64,000 bases of DNA from [Mycobacterium] vasticus (GTDB lineage: Bacteria > Actinomycetota > Actinomycetes > Mycobacteriales > Mycobacteriaceae), in contig NZ_CP084028.1 of NCBI RefSeq assembly GCF_020181595.1, forward strand, positions 1,391,497-1,455,496, given 5' to 3'. The translations under genes and the position numbers were made by a program. The first letter of the stretch is position 1. Every line of letters begins with the position of its first letter. Below the pieces are notes generated by a model, which saw only the letters and a program-made list of their open reading frames with translations, made no database searches and had not been told where the DNA came from. This document shows, piece by piece, positions 39,004 to 46,709 of this stretch.

Positions 39004-40241
39004 CGTCGGCGCAGTCCTGTCCCTTCGGCGCCGGGTTCGACTTCACCGATCCCGATGTGCTGCTGACTGGTATGCCGGTCGCCGAGTTCGCCCAGCTGCG
39101 CCAGACCGCCCCGGTGTGGTGGAACGAGCAACCCTCCGACGGAAACATCTTCGGCGACAACGGCTACTGGGTGATCAGCAAGCACCAGCACATCCGGGAG
39201 ATCTCCCGCGACAGCGACGTCTGGTCCACCAACGCCAAGGGCGCGGTGATGCGGCTGCCCGAAGGCATCACCGCCGACCAGCTGGAGCTGACCAAGGCAC
39301 TGCTGATCAATCACGACCCGCCCGAGCACACCCGGCTGCGCAAGCTGGTGTCGCGGCTGTTCACCCCGCGGTCGGTGGCCGTGCTGGAGGAGAAACTCGC
39401 CCACTCGGCCCGCGAGATCGTCGCCGCGGCAGCCGAAAAGGACAGCGGCAACTTCGTCGACGACATCGCGATGCAGCTGCCACTATTGGCGATCGCCGAC
39501 CTGATCGGGGTGCCCGAATCCGACCGGGAGAAGCTGTTCACCTGGACGAACTCGATCATGAACACCGACGACCCGGACTTCGACGCCGATCCGGCCATGG
39601 CCAACGCCGAGTTGATGGGCTACGCCTACACCATGGCCGAGCAACGCCGGAAGTGCCCGGCCGACGACATCGTCACCAAGCTGGTCCAGGCCGACCTCGA
39701 CGGAGAATCGTTGGGCGAGACCGAATTCGCCTTCTTCGTCATCTTGCTCGCGGTGGCCGGAAACGAAACCACCCGTAACGCGATGACCCACGGCATCAAC
39801 GCCTTCGCCGAGAACCCCGATCAGTGGGACCTCTACCAGAGCCGACGCCCCGAGACCGCGGTGGATGAGATCGTGCGCTGGGCGACCCCGGTGCACTGCT
39901 TCCAGCGCACCGCCAAGGTCGACACCGAGGTCGGCGGCGTCGCCATCAAGGCGGGTCAGCGCGCCGGACTGTTCTACAGTTCGGCCAACTTCGACGAAGA
40001 CGTCTTCGACCGGCCGTTCAGCTTCGACATCCTGCGCGACCCCAACCCGCACCTGGCGTTCGGCGGGCAGGGCACGCACTACTGCATCGGCGCCAATCTC
40101 GCCCGCATGGAGATCCGGCTGATCTTCGACGAGATTGCCAACCAACTGCCCGATATCTCGAGAATGGCGCAGCCCCGCCGGCTTCGATCGGGTTGGATCA
40201 ACGGCGTCAAAGACCTTCAGGTTTCCTACCACGGCCTATAG
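39000..40241 (+). CDS. Third cytochrome P450 of the operon (CYP125/CYP142/CYP188-like)
   Basis: The 413-residue P450 starts with GTG at 39000, overlapping the previous stop (GTGA). Motifs are the I-helix AVAGNETTRNAM, ExxR in DEIVRWATP, and the heme loop FGGQGTHYCIGANLAR. The C-terminal RLRSGWINGVKD stretch resembles CYP125/CYP142/CYP124-type enzymes that hydroxylate the terminal carbon of sterol or branched lipid chains; CYP188 is another possibility. I recall no P450 at this site in M. tuberculosis, so it is an addition to the cyp123-cyp51 operon. Confidence 0.9.
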   Translation: MTSAQSCPFGAGFDFTDPDVLLTGMPVAEFAQLRQTAPVWWNEQPSDGNIFGDNGYWVISKHQHIREISRDSDVWSTNAKGAVMRLPEGITADQLELTKALLINHDPPEHTRLRKLVSRLFTPRSVAVLEEKLAHSAREIVAAAAEKDSGNFVDDIAMQLPLLAIADLIGVPESDREKLFTWTNSIMNTDDPDFDADPAMANAELMGYAYTMAEQRRKCPADDIVTKLVQADLDGESLGETEFAFFVILLAVAGNETTRNAMTHGINAFAENPDQWDLYQSRRPETAVDEIVRWATPVHCFQRTAKVDTEVGGVAIKAGQRAGLFYSSANFDEDVFDRPFSFDILRDPNPHLAFGGQGTHYCIGANLARMEIRLIFDEIANQLPDISRMAQPRRLRSGWINGVKDLQVSYHGL

Positions 40242-40301
40242 GCTGCGATCCGTGGGCTGGCCACCCACTGAGGACACCAAAAAACGAAAGCAGGTTCGTC
40301 A

Positions 40302-41429
40302 GTGAAGACAAAGGGTGCGCTGCTGTGGGAGTTCAACAAGCCGTGGTCGGTCGAGGAGATCGAGATCGGTGACCCTCAGAAAGACGAGGTCAAGATCCAG
40401 ATGGAAGCGGCCGGAATGTGCCATTCCGACCACCACCTGATGACCGGCAGCATCCCGATGGCGGGCTTCCCGGTGCTCGGCGGCCACGAGGGTGCCGGCA
40501 TCGTCACCGAGGTCGGGCCCGGGGTCGACGACCTGGCGCCCGGCGACCACGTGGTGCTGTCCTTCATCCCGTCCTGCGGCAAGTGTCCGTCGTGTCAGGC
40601 CGGGCTGCGCAACCTGTGCGACCTGGGCGCCGGGTTGCTCAGCGGTGTCGCGGTCAGCGACGGCACCTTCCGGGTCACCGCCCGCGGCCAGGGCGTCTAC
40701 CCGATGACGCTGCTAGGCACGTTCTCACCGTGGATGGTGGTGCACCGGACGTCGGTGGTGAAGATCGACCCCTCGATTCCGTTCGAGGTCGCCTGCCTGG
40801 TGGGCTGCGGTGTCACAACCGGCTACGGGTCGGCGGTGCGCACCGCCAACATCCGCCCGGGTGAGGATGTCGCGATCGTCGGTGTCGGCGGCGTCGGCAT
40901 GTCGGCCCTGCAGGGCGCGGTCAACGCCGGAGCGCGCAACATCTTCGTCATCGAACCGGTGGAGTGGAAGCGGGATCAGGCACTGAAGTTCGGTGCCACC
41001 CACGTCTACCCGGACATCAACGCCGCGATGGGCGGCATGATGGAGGTGACCGCGGGGCTGATGGCCCGCAAGGTGATCGTGACCGTCGGCGAGGTGCACG
41101 GCTCCGACATCGAGAACTACATGATCCTGACCGCCAAGGCGGGAACCTGCGTGCTGACCGCGATGGGCTCCATCCTGGAGAACCAGGTCACGCTCAACCT
41201 GGCGATGCTGACGCTGCTGCAGAAGAACCTGCAGGGCACCATCTTCGGTGGCGGCAACCCTCAGTACGACATTCCGCAGCTGCTGAGCATGTATCAGGTC
41301 GGCAAGCTCAACCTCGACGACATGGTGACCCGCCAGTACAAGCTGGAGCAGATCAACGAGGGCTACCAGGACATGCTGGACGGCAAGAACATTCGCGGCA
41401 TCATCCGCTACACCGACTCGGACCGGTAA
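40302..41429 (+). CDS. NDMA-dependent zinc alcohol dehydrogenase (AdhB-like)
   Basis: The 375-residue medium-chain dehydrogenase has the catalytic-zinc Cys and His in GMCHSDHH and the GHEGAGIV motif, the four structural-zinc cysteines in CGKCPSCQAGLRNLC, and the NAD motif VAIVGVGGVGMSALQGA (about residues 190-206). The family uses tightly bound NAD and is linked in actinobacteria to mycofactocin; no mycofactocin gene is in the window. It follows the third P450 by 60 bases and closes the rightward operon. It corresponds to Rv0761c. Confidence 0.92.
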   Translation: MKTKGALLWEFNKPWSVEEIEIGDPQKDEVKIQMEAAGMCHSDHHLMTGSIPMAGFPVLGGHEGAGIVTEVGPGVDDLAPGDHVVLSFIPSCGKCPSCQAGLRNLCDLGAGLLSGVAVSDGTFRVTARGQGVYPMTLLGTFSPWMVVHRTSVVKIDPSIPFEVACLVGCGVTTGYGSAVRTANIRPGEDVAIVGVGGVGMSALQGAVNAGARNIFVIEPVEWKRDQALKFGATHVYPDINAAMGGMMEVTAGLMARKVIVTVGEVHGSDIENYMILTAKAGTCVLTAMGSILENQVTLNLAMLTLLQKNLQGTIFGGGNPQYDIPQLLSMYQVGKLNLDDMVTRQYKLEQINEGYQDMLDGKNIRGIIRYTDSDR

Positions 41430-41438
41430 TTCCCCGGG

Positions 41439-41969
41439 TCAGGCGTGCCGGAACACCAGGCTGGCCTTGAGCTTGGTCTTGTTACCGACCATGCCCAGGA
41501 AATTGCCCTCCACCGCGAACTGTTTGCGGGTGACCGTCGCCTCGGTGGTCAGCCGGACGCTGCCGTCGCCGAGTGGGGTGACGTCGACCCGCAGCGGCAG
41601 CGGTCCGGTGATGCCCTTGACAGTCAGTTCGGCGTCCAGCTGAACAGCGTCGGCGCCGGCGGGCTGCCCGCCGTTGACCACCACGACGATCTCGGGGTAC
41701 CGGTCGCTGTCGAAGAAGTTCGATCGCCGCAGGTCGTGGTCGCGGGTGCCCAGGCCGGTCTCGATCGAGTCAGCCCTGATGTCGATGCGGCCGGTCACCG
41801 ACTTGGCGTCCTTGATCTCACCGCTGCCGGTGAAATCGGTGAAGGAGCCGCGCACCTTCAGTGCACCCCACATGGTGCCGTTCTCGAATCGGATGGTCGA
41901 CTGGCCGGTATCGAGATTCCAGGCGCCAACCGCCTTGGGGTTGCTGAGAATTGTTGTGACAGTCGACAT
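41439..41969 (-). CDS. YceI family protein
   Basis: The 176-residue protein shows the lipocalin-like YceI pattern: [48 protein letters not shown] and [12 protein letters not shown]. Family members bind isoprenoid lipids such as polyprenyl chains. There is no signal peptide, so this member is probably cytosolic. It converges on the alcohol dehydrogenase gene and is divergent from the HIT gene. In M. tuberculosis this position holds Rv0760c, a different NTF2-fold protein. Confidence 0.9.
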   Translation of the reverse strand: MSTVTTILSNPKAVGAWNLDTGQSTIRFENGTMWGALKVRGSFTDFTGSGEIKDAKSVTGRIDIRADSIETGLGTRDHDLRRSNFFDSDRYPEIVVVVNGGQPAGADAVQLDAELTVKGITGPLPLRVDVTPLGDGSVRLTTEATVTRKQFAVEGNFLGMVGNKTKLKASLVFRHA

Positions 41970-42081
41970 CTCATCTCCTCTACCTGATGCGTGGGGAACC
42001 CGCGATACCGGTACCGGCTCGAAGTCGATAATACGCAGCGGCGGCGTTTACGTCCGGTACTCGGCGCATATGCTGACACCC

Positions 42082-42486
42082 ATGACCAGTGTCTTCACCA
42101 AGATCATCAACGGGGAACTGCCGGGCCGGTTCGTCTACGAGGACGACGACGTCGTCGCCTTCCTCACTATCGAGCCGATGACGCAGGGGCACACCCTGGT
42201 GGTGCCGCGCGCCGAGATCGACCAGTGGCAAGACATTGACAGCGCGGTGCTCAGCAAAGTGATGGCAGTCGCGCAGCGGATCGGCAAGGCGGTGTGCCGG
42301 GCCTTCGACACCGAGCGGGCCGGCATGATCATCGCCGGCCTGGAGGTCCCGCACCTGCACGTGCATGTCTTTCCCGCCCGCAGCCTGACCGACTTCGGCT
42401 TTGCCGGCGTGGACCGCAATCCGTCGCCGGAGTCGCTCGACGAGGCGCAAGAGAAGATCACCGCCGCCCTGGTCGAACTGCTCTGA
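42082..42486 (+). CDS. HIT-family nucleotide hydrolase/transferase
   Basis: The 134-residue histidine-triad protein begins [19 protein letters not shown] and contains the active-site triad HLHVHVFP (about residue 95). Such enzymes hydrolyse nucleotide phosphoramidates or dinucleoside polyphosphates. An in-frame ATG at 42070 is an alternative start adding four residues. It corresponds to Rv0759c and converges with phoR, 3 bases between the stops. Confidence 0.93.
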   Translation: MTSVFTKIINGELPGRFVYEDDDVVAFLTIEPMTQGHTLVVPRAEIDQWQDIDSAVLSKVMAVAQRIGKAVCRAFDTERAGMIIAGLEVPHLHVHVFPARSLTDFGFAGVDRNPSPESLDEAQEKITAALVELL

Positions 42487-42489
42487 GCC

Positions 42490-43944
42490 TCAGACGATCT
42501 CAGCAGGCCGCTCGGCCGGTACGTCGGCCAGCCGTGGGATCGTGACCCGGAAAGTACAGCCCGCGCCGGGCGGGGAGATCACGGTGACGGTGCCGCCGTG
42601 CGCCCGGGTCAGCGAGTCGACGATCGACAACCCCAGGCCCGTCCCGCCGCTGGTGCGCGCCCGCGACGAATCGGTGCGATAGAAGCGTTCGAAGACCCGC
42701 TGCACGTCCTGCTCGCTCATCCCCGGCCCTTCGTCGACGACCTCGAGGACGGCGTCACCGCCCTCGGTGCCGACCCGCACGGTGATCGCGGCGGTGTCCG
42801 GGGTGTGCTGCAACGCGTTGGACACCAGGTTGCTCAAGACCTGTCGCAACCGCGGATCGTCGCCCAGCACCTCCGGGGTTCCCGGACCGTCGAACACCTC
42901 CAGTTCGACGCTGCGGCCCGGTGCGATCGCCCGGGCGTCGTGCACGGCGTCGGTGGCCAGCACCAGCAGGTCGACCCAGCGGCGTTCCAGTGGGCGCTGG
43001 GCGTCCATCCGGGCCAGCAGCAGCAGATCCTCGACGAGCAGCCCCATCCGGCGCGCTTCGCTCTCGATGCGCGACATCAGCATCTCGATATCACGGGCCG
43101 CACCCTGGCGGTACAGCTCGGCGAAACCGCGGATCGTGGTCAGCGGGGTGCGCAACTCGTGACTGGCGTCGGTGATGAACCGGCGCATCCGTTCCTCGGA
43201 GACCCGAGCATTGTCCGCCGACGCCGCCGAGGACGCCACGGCCTCCTGGATCTGCGCAAGCATGCCGTTGAGTGCCAGGGTGAGCCGCCCGACCTCGGTA
43301 CGCGGATCGCGTTCGGGGACCCGGCGGTCCAACTGGCCGGCGGCGATCGCGGCAGCGGTCTGCTCCACCTCCGTCAGCGGCCGCAGACTGCGGGTCACCA
43401 CCACGTACCCGGCGATGCCCAGCACCGTCAGCACGCAGACGCCGATCGCCACCCGCGACCAGGCCAGGTACCGCAGCGTGGCCCGCGGATCGGACAGGTC
43501 GCGGGCCACCGTGATCAGCCGCCCGTTCTCGCCGTGCACCGACAGGGCCCGCCAGTGCACGCCGGAACCGTCGACCGATCCGATCGTGACGGGCTCCGGG
43601 CCGACGTCGTTGCTCGGTGGCAGCCGAGGCTCGGCATTGTGGTCGTTGATGACGGTCCAGACGTTGCCGTCCGGGTCCACATCGCGAACGTAGAAGCTGG
43701 TCGGCGGCCGGCCCGGGTTGGGTTCCCCGTCAACGGCCGGGCGAATCGGGCGCTGCTCCAGCGCCCAGCCGTGTGCGGCGTCGATGAGCGTCTCATCGAT
43801 CCTGCTGATCAGCCGATGACTCAGGATGGCGGTGACGGCGTAGCCCTGCGCCAGCAGCCCGAAGGCCACCAGTGCGAGCGTGGCCGCAATCAGGCTGACC
43901 CGAAGGGGCAGAATGGAACTGAGCGATCTGACCCTGCCCACCAT
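42490..43944 (-). CDS. phoR: Two-component sensor histidine kinase PhoR
   Basis: The 484-residue membrane kinase has two transmembrane helices (about residues 13-35 and 155-175) around an extracytoplasmic sensor domain. A HAMP domain, the phosphoacceptor His in FITDASHELRTPLTT, and the ATPase motifs NALQHTP, DEGPGMS and GGTGLGLSIV follow. The start at 43944 leaves a 13-base gap from phoP and gives almost exactly the M. tuberculosis PhoR length; an upstream start would overlap phoP. With PhoP it controls lipid and virulence genes in pathogenic relatives. Confidence 0.95.
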   Translation of the reverse strand: MVGRVRSLSSILPLRVSLIAATLALVAFGLLAQGYAVTAILSHRLISRIDETLIDAAHGWALEQRPIRPAVDGEPNPGRPPTSFYVRDVDPDGNVWTVINDHNAEPRLPPSNDVGPEPVTIGSVDGSGVHWRALSVHGENGRLITVARDLSDPRATLRYLAWSRVAIGVCVLTVLGIAGYVVVTRSLRPLTEVEQTAAAIAAGQLDRRVPERDPRTEVGRLTLALNGMLAQIQEAVASSAASADNARVSEERMRRFITDASHELRTPLTTIRGFAELYRQGAARDIEMLMSRIESEARRMGLLVEDLLLLARMDAQRPLERRWVDLLVLATDAVHDARAIAPGRSVELEVFDGPGTPEVLGDDPRLRQVLSNLVSNALQHTPDTAAITVRVGTEGGDAVLEVVDEGPGMSEQDVQRVFERFYRTDSSRARTSGGTGLGLSIVDSLTRAHGGTVTVISPPGAGCTFRVTIPRLADVPAERPAEIV

Positions 43945-43957
43945 CGGCAGGCGCGGT

Positions 43958-44677
43958 TCAGCGAGGTTCGCGGAGCACATAACCCACACCGCGCAGGGTG
44001 TGCAGCAGTCGCCTGTCGCCGGTGTCGATCTTGCGGCGCAGATAGGAGACGTAGGACTCGACCACGTTGACGTCGCCGCCGAAGTCGTAGCGCCACACGT
44101 GATCGAGGATCTTCGGCTTGCTCAGCACCGTCCCGGCGTTGATGACGAAATACCGCAGCAGGGTGAACTCGGTGGGCGACAGCGACACCGGCTGGCCGGC
44201 CTTCCACACCTCGTGGGTGTCCTCGTCGAGTTCGATGTCGGCGAAGGTCAAGCGGGAGTTGCGGGGTTCCCCGGCGCCCTTGCCGGCGCGGCGAAGGATG
44301 ACCCGCAGCCGGGCCACCACCTCCTCCAGACTGAACGGCTTTGTCACGTAGTCGTCGCCGCCAAGTGTCAGCCCGGTGATCTTGTCCTGCAACGAATCCC
44401 GTGCGGTCAAAAACAGTGCCGGGGCGTCGATGCCGTCGGCGCGCAGCCGACGCAGCACACCGAACCCGTCCATGCCCGGCATCATCACGTCGAGGATCAC
44501 CGCGTCGGGCCGGATCTCGCGCGCACGGTCTAGCGCCGCCGGGCCACTCGAGGCGGTGTAGACCTCGAAGCCCTGGAACTTCAGGCTGACCGACAGCAAC
44601 TCGACGATGTTGGTCTCATCGTCGACGACAAGAATCCTGGCCTCCGGTGCAGCTTCCTGCGCAGCTATTGCTCCCAT
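43958..44677 (-). CDS. phoP: Two-component response regulator PhoP
   Basis: The 239-residue OmpR-family regulator has a receiver domain with the acidic pair in ILVVDDE, the phosphorylated Asp in DAVILDVMMPGMDG (about residue 60) and Lys in VTKPFSLEE. A winged-helix DNA-binding domain follows, with LRYFVINAG and YDFGGDVNVVESYVSYLRRK. It is cotranscribed with phoR. A candidate PhoP box 45-62 bases upstream suggests autoregulation. It corresponds to Rv0757. Confidence 0.96.
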   Translation of the reverse strand: MGAIAAQEAAPEARILVVDDETNIVELLSVSLKFQGFEVYTASSGPAALDRAREIRPDAVILDVMMPGMDGFGVLRRLRADGIDAPALFLTARDSLQDKITGLTLGGDDYVTKPFSLEEVVARLRVILRRAGKGAGEPRNSRLTFADIELDEDTHEVWKAGQPVSLSPTEFTLLRYFVINAGTVLSKPKILDHVWRYDFGGDVNVVESYVSYLRRKIDTGDRRLLHTLRGVGYVLREPR

Positions 44678-44721
44678 GACGTTAATTTGCTACCAGTCGG
44701 GTGAACAATGTCTGAACACCA

Positions 44722-44739
44722 GCTGTGTGTTGGTTGTCA
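44722..44739 (-). promoter_or_regulatory. Candidate PhoP box between phoP and the decapeptide-repeat gene
   Basis: Reading the plus strand, GCTGTGT (44722-44728), four bases, then GTTGTCA (44733-44739). The reverse complement gives TGACAAC-N4-ACACAGC. This matches the 7-base direct repeat with a 4-base spacer described for mycobacterial PhoP (consensus TCACAGC-N4-TCACAGC, from memory) at 6 of 7 and 5 of 7 positions. Confidence 0.4.
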
Positions 44740-44785
44740 ATCAATCCCGCTGATATGGCGGCCGGATCGCCCCTACACTGGCCGG

Positions 44786-45529
44786 ATGGACCTGGCCAAG
44801 CAGTTGATCGCCCTGTCGACGGCCCCGGCACGCATCGGATTGTCGATCGCCGACGCCGGTCTCGGTGTCGCCGGCGCGGCGCTCGGACTGGTCCGGCAGT
44901 CGCTCGGGGAGCCGTCCAGCCAGGGTGCGGCCAACTCGATGGCGCAGATGCTGGGCCTGGAGGAGACCGTCGCGCGGGCCAACCGGCTGGCCAAGTTGAT
45001 GGACGACGATGCCCCGATCGGTCGCGCGCTGGCTCCCGGTGGCCCGGCTGACCGACTGCTGGCACCCGGTGGGCTGGTGGACCAGCTGACCGGCCCCGGT
45101 GGGCTGCTCGACCGGCTCACCGCCGAGGGCGGCGGGCTGCAGCGGGCCCTGCAGCCCGGCGGGCTGGTGGACCAACTCACCGACGAGGACGGGCTGATCG
45201 AGCGCCTGCTGTCCGAGGATGGTCTGGCCGACCGGCTGCTGTCCGAGGGCGGGCTGATCGACAAGCTCACCGCCCGCAACGGGCCCCTGGAACAACTCGC
45301 CAACGTCGCCGACACCCTGAGCCGGCTGGCGCCGGGGATGGAGGCCCTGGAGCCGGCCATCGACACCCTGCAGGAAGCCGTCATCGCGTTGACCATGGTG
45401 GTCAACCCGCTGAGCAACATCGCCGAGCGCATCCCACTGCTGCCCCGGCGGGGCAACCGGCGTCCGTCGTCGCGGGTTCGCTCGCAACGGGTGATCGACG
45501 CCGACGCCCCGGGTGCCGACGGGGCCTGA
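44786..45529 (+). CDS. Decapeptide-repeat protein (Rv0756c-like)
   Basis: The 247-residue protein has an N-terminal region with a weakly hydrophobic helix (GLSIADAGLGVAGAALGLV, about residues 18-36). Residues 81-170 are nine exact 10-residue repeats of the form (A/L)(L/T)xxGGLxDx: ALAPGGPADR, LLAPGGLVDQ, LTGPGGLLDR and so on to LTARNGPLEQ. A helical region and a basic C-terminus (RRGNRRPSSRVRSQR) follow. No function is known. It is divergent from phoP, and the PhoP-box candidate lies between them. I prefer ATG 44786 because the upstream reading adds unconserved sequence. Confidence 0.8.
   Translation: MDLAKQLIALSTAPARIGLSIADAGLGVAGAALGLVRQSLGEPSSQGAANSMAQMLGLEETVARANRLAKLMDDDAPIGRALAPGGPADRLLAPGGLVDQLTGPGGLLDRLTAEGGGLQRALQPGGLVDQLTDEDGLIERLLSEDGLADRLLSEGGLIDKLTARNGPLEQLANVADTLSRLAPGMEALEPAIDTLQEAVIALTMVVNPLSNIAERIPLLPRRGNRRPSSRVRSQRVIDADAPGADGA
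45026..45295 (+). repeat. Nine tandem 30-base (decapeptide) repeats
   Basis: These bases encode residues 81-170 of the protein at 44786. Phase is kept over nine units with no insertion. The unit pattern is small/hydrophobic-L-x-x-G-G-L-x-D/E-R/Q/K. The DNA of the units has diverged, so selection seems to act on the protein period. Confidence 0.85.
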
Positions 45530-45561
45530 CCGCGCCCGTTAGGCTGGCACCGGCTAGACCC

Positions 45562-45636
45562 GCCTCCTTAGCTCAGTGGTAGAGCGTCGCTCTTGTAAAG
45601 CGGATGTCGTCGGTTCAATCCCGACAGGGGGCTCCA
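45562..45636 (+). tRNA. tRNA-Thr (anticodon TGT)
   Basis: The sequence folds as a tRNA. Acceptor arms are GCCTCCT and AGGGGGC, the D stem is GCTC/GAGC, the anticodon stem TCGCT/AGCGG carries the loop CTTGTAA with anticodon TGT (Thr), and the T stem is GTCGG/CCGAC around TTCAATC. The discriminator is T, and a genomically encoded CCA follows at 45634-45636. It is 32 bases after the decapeptide-repeat gene. Confidence 0.95.
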
Positions 45637-45646
45637 TGTCCCGCGA

Positions 45647-46507
45647 CTAGTCGCGGGTCAGGTATTCCAGCACCACGCGGGTGAAGGCGTCCTTGGCCTC
45701 GATCATGGTCCAGTGCCCGCAGTTGGGAAACACGTGCACCTCGGCATTGGGAATGGTCCGCATCGGGATCAGCGCCATGTCCAGCGGGCTGACCCGGTCG
45801 TCGCGGCCCCAGGTGACCAGCGTCGGCGTCTTGAGCCGGTGCATCATCGCCCACGGCAGCGGCCCCTTGGACGCCTGCATCATCTTCACCATGTTGGTGA
45901 AGGCTTCCTTGCCGTACATCCGCCGGGCACTGGCCAGCGTGTCGGGATCGGTGGCCAGCGCCCACCGCTCCTCGATGAGCTCTTCGGTGATCACCGACGG
46001 GTCGTAGACCATCGAGTGCAGCCAGCGCACCAGCGCCTCACGGCTGGGGTTGTCGACGAAGTCCTGCAGCAGCCGGATGCCCTCGGCCGGGCCGGGGCTG
46101 AGCAGGTTGGTGCCGATGCCGCCGATGGTCACGAGCCGGTTCACCCGGTCGGGGTTGCCGATCGCGTAGCCGATTCCGACGCCGCCGCCCATCGAGTTGC
46201 CGACGACGTTGAACCGGTCCAGGCCCAGCGCGTCGGCGAAGGCCGGCACCGCGGCGAACGCCGTCATCATCGGGTGCCCGCCGAAGTCGTCGCTGACGCC
46301 GAAGCCGGGGAACTCCAGCACCAGGCACCGGAAGTGCTCGGCGAAGGCCGGCAGCACACCGCGGTAATTACGCCACCCGGTCACGCCCGGCCCGGAGCCG
46401 TGCAGCAGCAGCAGCGTCGGCCCGTCACCGGCCTCGTGGTAGCGCAGCACGCCCTGATCGGTGGTGACCTCACGCAGGGTCGCGTCGTGGCTCAGCTCGG
46501 ACGTCAT
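45647..46507 (-). CDS. Alpha/beta hydrolase, meta-cleavage-product (HsaD/BphD-like) type
   Basis: The 286-residue hydrolase has LLLLHGSGPGVTGWRNY near the N-terminus (oxyanion-hole HGSGPG), the nucleophile in VVGNSMGGGV (about residue 108), the acid in WGRDDRVS and the catalytic His in NCGHWTMIE. The HGSGPG and GNSMGG motifs resemble C-C bond hydrolases such as HsaD of steroid ring cleavage. Substrate is inferred only from this resemblance and the neighbouring BVMO, SDR and hydratase genes. It is divergent from the BVMO gene. Confidence 0.82.
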   Translation of the reverse strand: MTSELSHDATLREVTTDQGVLRYHEAGDGPTLLLLHGSGPGVTGWRNYRGVLPAFAEHFRCLVLEFPGFGVSDDFGGHPMMTAFAAVPAFADALGLDRFNVVGNSMGGGVGIGYAIGNPDRVNRLVTIGGIGTNLLSPGPAEGIRLLQDFVDNPSREALVRWLHSMVYDPSVITEELIEERWALATDPDTLASARRMYGKEAFTNMVKMMQASKGPLPWAMMHRLKTPTLVTWGRDDRVSPLDMALIPMRTIPNAEVHVFPNCGHWTMIEAKDAFTRVVLEYLTRD

Positions 46508-46709
46508 ATCTCTCCTACTCGGCACAGTGACTTAGCTAGACACGCTAACGCCAGCCGAAGCGTGCCGCACGCCTGGGTTCCGCCATCGCAGCGCCTTCGT
46601 CATCGAGCGGGTCGACGATCACCGCCGTACCGCCCCAACCCCTGTTGTCCGGGCCCGCCACCTCCTAGCCTGATCGACGAGGACCGTCCATGGCAGAAGG
46701 GCCACCAGT
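46508..46709. promoter_or_regulatory. Divergent promoter region between the C-C hydrolase and BVMO genes
   Basis: The 202-base gap holds the promoters of two divergent catabolic genes. An imperfect palindrome lies close to the hydrolase start: TTAGCTAGACACGCTAA at 46532-46548, with 5-base arms TTAGC and GCTAA around 7 bases. A TAGCCTGAT element about 45 bases before the BVMO start could be a -10 box. I found no match to the KstR consensus here. Confidence 0.4.
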
